Assembly: GCA_023055355.1 (NCBI GenBank)
Contig: JALJCS010000001.1
Span: 107,214,881 to 107,278,880 of the forward strand
Direction of reading: 5' to 3'
From: Agelaius tricolor
Lineage: Eukaryota > Chordata > Aves > Passeriformes > Icteridae
Length of the DNA: 64,000 nt
This document shows, piece after piece, positions 1 to 11,391 of the stretch. The notes under the pieces are model-generated. The model saw only the letters and a list, made by a program, of their open reading frames with translations, made no database searches and had not been told where the DNA came from. The translations under genes were made by a program, and so were the position numbers. Within the stretch, counting starts at the first letter, position 1, and each line of letters begins with the position of its first letter.

Positions 1-3000
1 AAATGATATACTTGAATTCGAAGCATTAAACTTTGACAGGACTATGCTATGACAAGAAAGCATTCTGCAGAGAAGATACTAAAACTGCTGAATAGCTGTG
101 CAAGTAATTATCTTCATATGCATTTGTGATGTTTTAAAACAGCAGAAAATTTTATGTTACTTGTACAGTTCTGAAGTACAACTGATTAAAAGACTGAGCT
201 GTAAGTATGAAATTGTATGCTGTCATTCCAACCCTTCATACCAAGGCTCTGAGAGAACAAAGAACATGCAATACTCCAGTTGAAGGCATTAGTAAAGCCT
301 AGATAAGTTTTGGCATAAAATTGATTAAGCTACTCTAACAACATCTATGCTATATAAAAAGGAACACAGACAAGTTCTGTATTAGAGGAGGTTTGAAAAA
401 AATACAAACTATGTAAAAAAACCAAAATATGTTGTTTTGAGTTGATTCATTGATAGTTAAAAAAATCCTTAAAACCTGAATCTATTTGAAGCTTCAAAAT
501 ACTAGTTAATTTTCTATTTGCTATTCATAATGTTATTCCTTATGGAATCGAATACCTCTGATTCATTTAGAAACTCACCCCTCTAATGGAATCTTTCTGT
601 GAATGTTAGGAGTACTTGTCTGTGTTTTCTCACAGTTGTTTTCCCAGGCACATGCTGTGGTGACATTTACAGCAGACACTCACCATAAGATCTGTTTAAA
701 ATTTTTGCATGAATTTTGAACCCGCTATTATTAGGAATATATCAGTATAGAACCATCCATTCCATGCCCATACCCATGCATAGTGAATGACAACAGTGCT
801 CTGCTACAGTAGCTGCTACTTATAATATGTTAATTCATTCATTTGTCTTTATGTTCTCCCATCTGGAACCAAAGTGAGATGCTAAATTAATAAATGACCC
901 TTCTCTCTAGGAAGAATCAACTCTTGAAGGACACTATAGTGGTGACCATGGCTTGCTTTCTGCTCTGTGGCTTTGATTCTATTTTTCCAAATGTAAAAGG
1001 GCTATTTTATAAAGTGCTGGTGTTTAGATATCACATTCTGTGTGGTTGAGGATTCATACATATTATTATGTTTTCCTTTCTGCAAGGTCCAAAATTTGTT
1101 ACTAAATAGGAAAACAGATACCAACATTCAGCAAAAACTGCAAATCTCATATTCTTCAATTACTGGCAAACAGTTCTTTATGGAAAAAAAGTATATGCAA
1201 TGGATTGTGGTAACTTATAATTACCTTCATTAATCATTAAAAAAAAATAGATACAAGGGTTATTTCTTGGTTATTCACCCATTTGTAATTGATCAGATAA
1301 GAAAAAAAGTAAAATAAGCAAAAATATACTTTTATCACTATCTTAAAGGAAATTTCTCCTGAAGGACAAAAGATTTTCTTTATATATGCACATCTTGTTT
1401 ACTCTATCTGGATAGACCCTCTACCATCTCTTACAATAAAATTTGTGTTTAGAGCTCATTAAAACCATTCCTTGATGTTTAGATAGGGTCCTCTAGTGGA
1501 TTCTAATAACTATTTCCTTGTTTTGAGCACAAAAAATCTGAACATATAAACCAAAAAGACCCACATGATATTGTTCATACAGTACTGCTGTTAAATATTT
1601 AAGACCACCCTTGAAAAAAAAAAAATCAATAATATTTTCCTAGACATGAATTTAGCTACTAAGTATGACATTAAAATAGTTTTAGGATTTCTGGTTCCAG
1701 AAATAGTAATTTGACCTACATGGAAGAAATTGATTGTGAATGAGGCATAAATTGTCCATAATTTTTTAATTATATGTAACCAAAATGAACAAGAACTGTT
1801 GTTTTTTGCGCTTCCTAAGTAACATGCCTGCAGTGACTAGAAAGTTAATATTTTGCAGTGGTCACAAACTGTTAGCAACAGTTAGAGTGGTTGAAATTAT
1901 GCCATTTCCTTTGCTAATTATAAATAGTGTCATCACCTAGTTTGTTTTTTTTTTTTTTAAATTTCATACCGATTACAAGAAATAATAAATTGATAGTAAG
2001 ATGAGACATTAGAAATAACAAAATAAGGTAAGGTTATTCTGAGATTCAGTATAGGATATAGAGAATTAAATACTATGACAAACAGCAGAACAATGTAATG
2101 TTTTGGGAGTAAATGAGGGGCTATTCTGAATCTAGAGATGATGAAGTGATGAGTAAAATGCCAACCACATTCTTGGGTACTGAAGGAAGCCCCACTCCAA
2201 ATTGCTGTTTATTGAAACCTGAAATATAACTGTAATCTTTCTTCCAAATCTAGGAATTATTTCTTCTGGCACAATAAAAAAGCATGATTCCAGCTGAACT
2301 GTAACTGGAGATATAGGACAAACTGGTATTTTCACCTGAAGGATGTCTGCACAGTTTGTAACATATGGCAATGGAAGTTATTGTGTAATCAGGAGTTGAG
2401 AGACAGCTATTATAACAGCAGCACAACAGTCAACAGGGAAAAGTAAAATATCAGATAAAAAAGTCTGGTCATAACCAGGCTTCTTATCATAACCATATTA
2501 GAATTTATAGCAAACCTTCCAATTGCAATATCTCCTGCAGTACATGTTTTGTATTTACATTAGTCATGGAACATACTCTACTTCAGCCAAGTAAAATAAA
2601 GTAAAACAAATAGCTGGTTATTTCAGAAAACTGCTTTAAAGTCATAATATCATTTCCATATCATATATTATTTTCTATAATTTTTGAGTTTTACCACATA
2701 AATTGTGCATGAAGTATCTGTTAAATAATGCACCTCTTTTTCTTTCTACATCTTCCTTTTTTAAAACTTTTTTACAAATGAAACCTTAGTAAAAATAAAT
2801 ATTCTAGCTCAGGGTGTGCTGCATTGTGCACTCTAAAATGTTGAAAAGCTCTGACAGCTAGTGCAAAGGTAAACTATGTTATGGAAAACAAAAGAAGCAA
2901 TAAAAATACTCATATATTTTGGTAGAAGAAGTTATATTTTCTCAACTTAATAAAACTTCATCAACTTTTAACTTTCTTAACTTTCAGGCATATTTTCCTT

Positions 3001-5692
3001 CTTGCCTATTTTTTCTGAAGTAATGACTAAGTCAAATTTATCATTATCACAAAATTTTCTCCTACAAATACATTTTAAAAAATTATATTTCTGGGGTTTT
3101 TTTTGTTTGTTTGTTTTCCTTTTTTTTTAGCTTTATTGTAACAAAATTATTGGTTTCATTCTCTACTTCTGCCAAACACTGGGCAGCTTGACCTTCACTT
3201 TTCTGATGTGATTTACATATAATCTCTTTTGAACAAACAAAACTATCTCATCCTTCTTGACTACCTGCCATTCCAAGGAGCTAGGAAATCAAACTTTTCC
3301 TGATTTTTCTCTATTTATAAATGGTGAATCATCTATTTTTTAATATTACATTATGTTTCTGTTTCAATTTTAATATTAAATTATATTTCTTAATTTCACA
3401 ATTCAGACTGAGTGAAAAAAAAATTGGTTTAGGGAATAACACAAATATTCAACTTAATGAATACACACAAAAGTTAGAATGTGTGTTTTATTGGAGCAGA
3501 TATAAGTGTTTTGATGGATATTTGACTGACTTAAAGTATATCAGTTTGGAAATTAAGCACTTTGTGTTACTGACACCACATGCAGCTCAATTCTTACAGA
3601 TAAATTTCTATAGAAATTTGATTTTTTAAGTTCTCTCCATCAAGTCTGTCTTTTAAAAACATTTGTGTAAAATAAACAAGATATATCAAAGTTTCTGTAG
3701 CTTATGTTTGTGTATTACTTCTTTTTCTGATACAGAAATTGCTAGTTTTACAAATGAACACAGCTCACAACAAACTTCTGAGGTTATAGATTAAAAAGAG
3801 AGTTTTTGAGAGATTTATTTACTTAAAATGACCGTGTAATACAGCTTGAGGATTATTTTTATGGGCTTTTCTGCAATCACTTTTTTCTGTCCCAAGGCTG
3901 TTCTTTGTCCTGAGTGAGCTGCATATTGATATAAGAAATGAGCAATATTAGCTTAGTCTGTGCTAATCACCCAAGTCTTTCAGTTGAGTCATTCAAGATA
4001 TGATTACAGTGCTTTTCCTCTCTTTGAATTTCCATGTTTTGTTCCACACATTCCAAAAAACCCTTGGAAGAGAAAAGAAAGAAAAGCAATGCTTATATCT
4101 TTCTGTTCACCAGTGAAATAATATGGAATTTGATTTCAATTAAATGTTTAAAAATTTTTATAAACATAAATGAAAAAAATTCTAGGGATGGAACAAAGTA
4201 CCTTGAAATATGCCATTTGTTTTAAAATTATTTTACTTATCAGATGTAGGTGAGAAACAGAATGGCAAAATGCTTCTATAATATTCACATAGTAGATAAT
4301 ATTACTGTTATTTACCTGTTCACTTGGTAACACTCAATGTAATAGGATGGTATCTTAATGAAATATTGTTAAAAAAGATAGATCTAAAGTTAGAAACTGC
4401 ATAAGAACATATGGGAAAACTCAAAGTTTGAAAAATGTGAGATTATAAGGTACTTTGGGTGTTAATAAAATGATGAAAAGTTTTTTTAAAAGTGGAACAA
4501 TATTTTTGCATTTATTTCATTGCATAGGACAGATGTAGATAAAGCAAGAAAACAGTGTTGGAGGTTGCAGTTGCCACTGTCCCTAAGAACCTGGGAAGTA
4601 TGCAATGACTAAAGTCCTCTCCTGATAAAAGGATACTCTACTTATACAGTGTTTAAAAGGAAATTGGGACAAATTCTCATTTGATGTGCATGACAGTTCG
4701 TGAAATATGAAGTGAGCAACCAAAAAACAATTTTTGAAAATGGTCACCCATTTTTAACAATTGTCAAATGTGAGATCTTTGACAACAAATTGCTGAAAAT
4801 GCTGTATATTCACAGTAGCAATTAAAAACAAAGGGACATGTGCCTTGAACATATCACATGCTGCATAATGAAAATTGCTTAGTCATAAGAGGTTCCAGCT
4901 GCCTCCTTCACAAAATGTAGCAATCTTCCTCTATTTTGGATCTCCAGCTATGAAATGAAATTATGCTGCTCCTTCATCTACCAAACATATCTTAAAAAGT
5001 TGTAATACCGTAGTGCTTAGACTAGTTCAAAACACCCTGGGAGATAATTGATAATCTGCAATAAGAACAGTGTTGAAATAGTGTCCAGTAAGTAAACCCT
5101 AAAACTATACTTTGAGCAAAAATATTTTAAATGAAAATATAAAATATTATTGCATTATCCGGTGCATGCAAGCAATGTTTATTTTCTACAAAATGAAGCA
5201 GAGGGTAGAGAAAAATATGACAATATCATAAAATACATATAAATGTTTGAAATTTTGAAATAAGTCTACAAAATTAATTTTAATTTTCAGATTGCTCTTC
5301 TTTGCCTGACTTTTCAACTTCTAGAATGCTCTTTTATATAGATGTAGCAATTATGAATGGTTGAATGGAAGATACAAACCATTTATCGTAGCTACTTCAC
5401 CAAATTAAATCTGTGATTGTGATCACTCATAACTGTGAAAAATCCAATGATACTAAATAAGGAAGATAATGTGCCAGGAAAAAATATGCATTATTTTTAA
5501 ATGCATACTCTGTTTCTGCCTATTTGACCTAATCATCTCATTGCATCTCAGACTAGTTTTTTTTTTTGTCTTAATAGAGCATTGTGTTCTGATTCCCAAC
5601 ATTACCACTCCCAGATTGACTGCTTGTGAAAGCACAGAGACAGACAGAACAGCTCACTCAAACAATTTCATATGATATTTTCCTTTTCCCAG
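1..5692. other. AT-rich non-coding DNA, possibly intronic
   Basis: No gene, RNA or recognisable transposon is seen. All open frames are short, rich in Lys/Asn/Ile/Phe/Leu as expected by chance in AT-rich DNA, and lack splice or domain support. Homopolymer T runs occur near 1945-1958 and a TTTG-rich stretch near 3097-3129. If the exon candidate starting at 5693 is real, this stretch would be its upstream intron; that is inference. Confidence 0.5.
3097..3129. repeat. T-rich / (TTTG)n low-complexity tract
   Basis: A run of T interrupted by three TTTG-type units and followed by a second T run. It could be a poly-pyrimidine tract or the remnant of an unstable simple repeat. No flanking transposon is recognisable. 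Confidence 0.7.
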
Positions 5693-5818
5693 GGGAATGG
5701 TAACTTCAAACAGCGGCTGATTGATGAGCATGCCAGGATCTGCAGTGCAATGGAATCACACATTGAAGAAATCATTCAGCTGGAAATGATTCAGACTATG
5801 TTTCAACTATATATTTGA
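5693..5818 (+). CDS. Candidate 3'-terminal coding exon, unidentified gene
   Basis: A strong acceptor (pyrimidine tract TTTTCCTTTTCCCAG at 5678-5692) precedes a 126-bp block open in only one of three frames, giving 41 residues and TGA at 5816-5818. The peptide begins GNGNFKQRLIDEHARICSAM and continues into an acidic, amphipathic helix-like stretch (ESHIEEIIQLEMIQ) before ending QLYI. Its composition is balanced and unlike the Phe/Ile/Lys-rich chance frames nearby. No donor with a good consensus lies in the open part, and three AATAAA motifs follow closely, so a last exon fits best. I do not recognise the protein family. The rest of the gene would lie left of the window. A conserved non-coding element that happens to be open is the main alternative. 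Confidence 0.45.
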   Translation, partial: GNGNFKQRLIDEHARICSAMESHIEEIIQLEMIQTMFQLYI

Positions 5819-5902
5819 CTTTGTGTGCAGTCAAAGCCTTATCACAGCTTTGTCATTACTAAAGAATAAACAGACACCATAAATAAATTTGATGGAAATA
5901 AA
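5819..5902 (+). promoter_or_regulatory. Possible short 3' UTR with poly(A) signals
   Basis: AATAAA motifs lie at 5865-5870, 5882-5887 and 5897-5902, 47 to 84 bases after the stop of the candidate exon. Such motifs are frequent by chance in AT-rich DNA, so they support the exon only weakly; the cluster of three is the notable point. Confidence 0.3.
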
Positions 5903-6340
5903 ACCAAGAAGAGAGTTAATTCAAAGACTTGTAATCGGTATGGAAAAAAAATTAAAAATCAAATTTATGACTTATCTGAAACACTAGACTAAGGAAGGTA
6001 ATCTACACAGAAGAAGGGGAAATGTCTTTGCCTTGAAATGAAACATAAAGTCTTTAGGACAAAAACTACATCTTAATTTTTGAAGACTGTTATATGGTGT
6101 AGTTAATTCAAAACCTCCTTATAACTGTATTATTTTGATGATAGATTTCCGATTTACTTACCTGAGACTGAACCCAGTGATTTATGTTGCTAATTTTCTT
6201 GACTGAGCTAAGTGTTAAGCTGACCATCAATCAGGATTAGATTGTGTCTTGGAACTGTCTTTACTTGATCATTCAGGTAAATACTGTCAGTCTATTTAAA
6301 CAGGATCTTCTCTGTTACTGTGATAGAGAAGCCATTGTAC

Positions 6341-6620
6341 AGAATAAAATCATAAAACAATTTAGGTTGGAAAGGACCTGTAGATTCTCAAGTCCAACCA
6401 TTAAAATCATACTGCCAAATACACCATTAAACCATTTCTCTAAGCAACACAGCAACACAGATTTTAAACACCTACAGGGATGGTGACTCCACCTCATCTC
6501 TGGGCAGCTTGTTCCAAAGCTTAACAATCCTTTCCATGAAGAAATTAGCCTAATATCTAATCTAAATCTACTCTGGCACAACTTGAGGCAATTTCTTTTG
6601 ATCCAACTAAAACTGCTTTG
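6341..6620 (-). mobile_element. CR1 LINE 3' fragment
   Basis: The antisense of a CR1 3' end is visible: an ATAAAATCATAAAACAA-type tail at the left, then GGTTGGAAAGGACCT, a decayed TCCAACC motif, the GGCAGCTTGTTCCA block and a CCTAATATCTAATCTAAAT block at 6550-6569. On the minus strand this reads toward the 3' tail, so the element is minus. Only the last roughly 280 bp remain, the usual 5' truncation of CR1 copies. Many substitutions and small indels point to an old copy with no coding capacity. Confidence 0.9.
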
Positions 6621-7885
6621 CACTGACTTTCTGGCCTATATTCCTTTATCTGATATAAGTCCCAGCCTACTCACATGCTGTTTTGGCACGTTGTCAGCAC
6701 CCCTATTTTTTTTTTACAGAGACATCTACTGCTTTGACAGGAAGTTTTATGCTTCTCATTCTTGAGGATTGTTGCTCAGGGTTGTGGTTATACTTTTCAA
6801 CCTACACTTGCTAACAAATTACACACTGTATTCACCTTTGGTTTATTTACACTAAGGTACTAAGATTATGTAAACCTGTAAGATCATTTTCATTTTATCT
6901 TTATAGAGTGTGCGTTATTTTAGGCTGAGAACCCTACAGTTGCAAAAGAAATAAACTAAACCAAAGGCAGGAATTTAGACAATAATATGCCTTTAAAATC
7001 TCAAAATCACAGCACAAGCAATAGGTCTGACCTTTTTACCATAGCAAGTAGACCAAATTAGACAATTGCAAACCCATAATAGAGAAAGTTGGCACTACAG
7101 CACAATTTTCTTAAATTATTTGGAAATACGCATAAAATCGAGCTAAGAGATCAAACAAGTCCAGACAACTTGGTCATTTCTGCAGTATGTTATATTTATT
7201 TATTTTCTTAAAACCTGAGGCTTGTTGCTAACACTCGGAAGCATGAACTTGCTTTGCCCACAATTTACTAAATTGAAATTGCTATTCAGCTCTTTCCTGT
7301 TAGGCACCTCTGTAATACTTTTCCATACTCTTGCTCCAGCCATTGGATTTCTGAATAGAGAAAATTGCTATCTATACTTGCCATTGTCTTTCACTGTGGT
7401 TGATTGTTGACCATTCCTTTAATATTTTTGCTATTACTATAACCATCACTTTTTAACACTTCTCAGCAAATCTTATCTGAGGTAATAGAAGAAACATCTG
7501 TTCTTTCACAGAAATAAATCGTGCCAGTGAAGTTAAAAAAAAAAAAAAGGAAAAAAGAAAGGTGCTGCATCTGGTTAAGTTTTTTTTGGTTTTTTTTTTT
7601 ATAAATCTCTTGGTTATAAATTTCGAAGTTACACTGATTGCATCTTGTTTAAATAGAATTTGCCAAATAATTTTGTATTTTTAATGATCTCTTTCTTTAG
7701 ATCCCTCCTGAAATGGTTACAACAGAAGTGTGTTCACATGAACTAATTAAAAGTGACCTGTGTACCATAATGCTTACTTAATTTACAAAATTTATCTTAT
7801 CATATATGCAGACAAATAATTCCCTGAGAGACCCCTTAGTTTCTTAAGTAGTGTGGAAAAATCACTAGGGGTTGCTTACTTATTT
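6621..7885. other. Non-coding AT-rich DNA, no feature recognised
   Basis: No exon, RNA gene or transposon is seen. A run of A at about 7534-7547 and two T runs at about 7581-7600 are low complexity. The short open frames in this stretch carry no motif. Confidence 0.5.
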
Positions 7886-7918
7886 CCCTTCTCCTTCTCC
7901 TCTCCTCTCCTCTCCTCT
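7886..7918. repeat. (TCTCC)n pentanucleotide microsatellite
   Basis: Four to five copies of TCTCC follow CTTCTCCTTCTCC, making a short all-pyrimidine tract on the plus strand. It accounts for the run of GEERRGEGE-type residues in the minus-strand open frame here, which is therefore not a gene. Confidence 0.85.
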
Positions 7919-8874
7919 AATAATTCTCTGTAGATGTGGAGTAGAATTCCCTGCAAAGTTCCTCATTTTTCTGCTTCTAACTGTTAATATATTACAACAT
8001 ATAATTCCTTGTGAACTCCTCTCATTTAAATTACATGTAAAATAATAACGATAATAGCATCTGGCTTTCCTATAGTACTTTTCATCAACAGATTTCAAAG
8101 AGCTTTGCAAAGAAAGTAAAAAAAACAAACTTTATTACTATTAAAATAAGCTACATGCAACTGGTGTTTTAAACAGAAAATACAATAACCTGATAAAAAA
8201 ATAACCCTGCTCCAGGGCACTTCCAATTTAGGACAATATTCCATGTGGAGAGAACAGCTTTCCCCAAAGTATTTACCTGTGTGCTCAACAATTTATATAT
8301 TCATTACTTACTGAAGAGAGAGAGACACATTCTATAATTTCTCTGTGGGGTTTCAGATATTTTTATTCCCCTGGAAATATTCAGCATAAATATCAAGTTT
8401 GTCTTTGCTTACAGCAAGCTACATAAAATTCTGTAGTTTACTTCTTGCACTTCTAAGGCTTTTATGCTTTTACTCTTTATGAATATTTCTGGCAGCTTTT
8501 TTTTTCCTTCATAAAATTATTCATTAAGTGGAAAACGGAATTTTATTTGTAAGTGTAGCAAATATCAGGCAGATGTTTTACTCAGGGACTTTTTTGTATC
8601 ATGCGTGTGTGCTACTATAAGGTTTATGCCAGGAGATTTGCCAGTTTTGAGTCTCAAGGTCAAGATAACAGGGAAGAGTAACCTAAGGGATGTTGGGTAG
8701 GGATCTCCTTCAGCCTGCCCCCGTGACTGAGAGGGGTAAATAAGGCATTCTACCAACAGTCACTAGAGCCTCCCATCTGCAGGCACTTTTCCTCATAGGA
8801 CTTTGTTTACTCAGAGAACTGCCAGAAGGGAAAAGATACTTTCATAAAGATAATCTAAGAAATTGCTCCGCTCA
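7919..8874. other. Non-coding, no feature recognised
   Basis: Unique-looking AT-rich sequence. No splice-bounded open frame, tRNA fold or transposon end is seen. Confidence 0.5.
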
Positions 8875-9235
8875 TGTCATGGTTTAACACTCCCTTTGCT
8901 CTGCAGTGGGATGGAGGAGAGAATCAGAGGAGTAAAAATGAGAAAACGGGATTGGAACAAAGATAGTTTAACAGGTAAAGCAAAAGCCACTCATACAAAC
9001 AAAGCAAAACAAGAAGTTCATTTATCAGTTCCTATGGACAGGCAGGTGTTCAGCCATTTCCAGGAAAGCAGGGCTCCATCAAGTGTAATGGTGATTTGGG
9101 AAGATAAATGTCATCTTTTTGAATGTCCCCCTCCTTCCTTCTCCTCCCACCTTTATGCTAAATATGACAGCACATGGTAAGAATTATCCCTTCTGTCAGG
9201 TTGGGTCATCTGTCTCAGCTATGTGCCTTCCAGAA
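8875..9235 (-). mobile_element. ERVL-type LTR fragment (endogenous retrovirus)
   Basis: The left edge TGTCATGGTTTAAC matches the antisense 3' terminus of a long LTR family common in bird genomes and is shared with the fuller copy at 55613-56210. Matching blocks follow in order: GGGATGGAGGAGAGAATC, a GTAAAGCAAAAGCCACTCAT block, GGCAGGTGTTCAGCCAT, GAAAGCAGGGCTCCATCA, and the TTGGGTCATCTGTCTCAGC block near 9199-9217. In the sense (minus) direction the poly(A)-signal region lies close to the 3' edge. The left (3') edge is intact; the part corresponding to the 5' third of the LTR is missing or unrecognisable. No viral coding region is attached. Confidence 0.85.
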
Positions 9236-11347
9236 AATGTCAGTACAATGAAATTTTGCTTTAGTGGTTGGGCTAGTTTACAGTATTGGGAGACAAAACT
9301 GGTCTCAAATTACATGGTTCTGATAAAGCTCTGTACATAACATCTTGCTTCTATAACTTCAACTATGTTAGTAGACGTAAATAAAGAAGTAGTTAAATTA
9401 TTTGAAATTTGGCTTGCTAGAAGAGTTATACAAAAATAATTTAGCAAGGGGAGTTTTCTTACTTCTGGTTGTTGGTTTGTTTTTTTTTAATAAATCTTAA
9501 ACTATTTGAACCTCTATTATATCTGTACAACTTTTACCTAGTTTAAAGCAGTGCTTTAAAAGACTTTTTGTTATTTCATGTTGTCTGGAATATCTAGAGA
9601 GAAAACATAAAATCCCACAGTAGAGTGTAAATTCTCAAGATTCATCTCTTATATATTAGTATTAGTAATTCACGTTTTTTTCCGAGTTCAGTTTGATGGT
9701 TAATTTATTCTACCATGAACAAACTTAATGGCTTTGTGGTTGGTGGTTGGGGTCTCTGTCTTGGTCATCTCTGTAATTCAGCTGTAATATGTAGCCTGAT
9801 TCAACTATTTATGTTCCCAGAGCCATGGAACATTACTCTGACTGGGAGTTTTAAATCCTGCAGATATTTGTCTGCATGTTGCTTAGCTCTGAATTATAGG
9901 TGTCAAAATCCATTTAATGCTTTTGTCATCTTTATCGTTTTCCATATTTTGTCTCACAATGAGCAATGCAAATCTGTTGTTCATACTTGTTCATTCAAAT
10001 TTTGGTCTTGCCTTTATTTAGCTATTTATGATTATTCTTCTGTTTCTCTCTTTGTCTTTTAGAGCAGGTATGATTGTCCTGATGCAAATAATTTTCACAT
10101 TGTTCAGCTCGGAATTTATGAATAGATAATCAGATAATATATAGTTTTAAATAACCAATAAAAACTTTGTATTTTTAAGTGAAAACTAAAATAGTGACAA
10201 AAGCTTGTTATTTTGGAAACAATTTATAACATTTAATTTAATATCAGTTTTCTAATTTTTTTTTGTGCTTCTTATTAAGATATAAAATGGTTTCATTTAC
10301 CTTCATTTTTGCTAGTGACTACTCACAGGAGGTCAATGTACTAATGAAAGATTGCAGTCTGTGGTGCTAGTACTTCCTTTGACAAATTAAGTAGGCTAGG
10401 ATAAGATGGCTTTCAAACCTGAAGATTTGGTTTTGTTGTACAGCACATTTATACATTACACAAATGTTAGCACATAAAAATGGTAGTGTGCATGCTTAAA
10501 ATGCAAGAGAGAAAAAAATACCAGCTCATCCAACTGGGAGATGTCTTATGACAGCCACACTTCTCTAGGGAGATAAGAGAAAGAAAGAGAAGTATAATGA
10601 TCCACATTAGTCATGTCCAGCTCTTCTGGAGAAGATATTCAGATTTCTTTAAAATTATACACAGAAGTGGCATAAAGGATGATGACACAGGCAACATCAA
10701 TCTAAAGAATGACCCATTTAGCTGTGTGGGATGTACAAATTTTAAGAACAGTTGTTTGTTAGTGTAGTTTATTCAATGTAATGCCTTCTGTGAAAATTCA
10801 CTGTTAAGATTGCACTTTCTTTCACCCCCTGTCTTAAGTTCTCGTGGTATAATATTTTGTGAACAGGTCAAACCATCATATCTATCAACATCTGAAGTAT
10901 TTACAAATCTAATAAAATTGAAACTCTCACATCACATTTTCAGAAATAGTTGCTTTAAGCCTAATCCAGATCAAAATATATTGTATAATTGCTGCATGAT
11001 AGTATGCTCTAATTTAAAACAGTGCATAACCTTAAAGTTAATTACCTCATTGCTAAATTTGATTATGTGAACAGAAATTACATAAAAATCTTCAAAATAT
11101 GAATACCTCCTGAAGCCTTGATAGATCTTGATGGGAATCTCAGAATGAGATAATTTATTATGAAATTATATTCCACAGATAACTAATTAGCTGATTAGTT
11201 TTTCTAATTTACATTAGCTTTTGTTTCTGAATTTTTCTAGAGTAAAGATTAAAAGACAGATAAATTTTATTTTTCTAATATTCATTGCAATAGATACATA
11301 AAACACCTAAGGGCCAGAAAAAAATCCATGTATAAGAAGTCTGTTAA
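9236..11347. other. Non-coding, no feature recognised
   Basis: AT-rich sequence. The 115-codon frame at 9715-10062 has chance-like composition, no conserved motif and no splice support. I see no RNA fold or transposon. Confidence 0.5.
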
Positions 11348-11391
11348 GAGAAAGAATATTCTCAATATTGAGAAAGAATATTCTCAATATT
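11348..11391. repeat. Perfect 22-bp tandem duplication
   Basis: Two identical 22-bp units (11348-11369 and 11370-11391) of GAGAAAGAATATTCTCAATA plus TT. Each unit contains the self-complementary AGAATATTCT, so the pair can also fold as a cruciform. Perfect identity suggests recent duplication. Confidence 0.9.

Noticed and set aside
8863..9340. Two plus-strand frames of 105 and 73 codons
   Set aside because: Largely antisense shadows of the ERVL LTR fragment.
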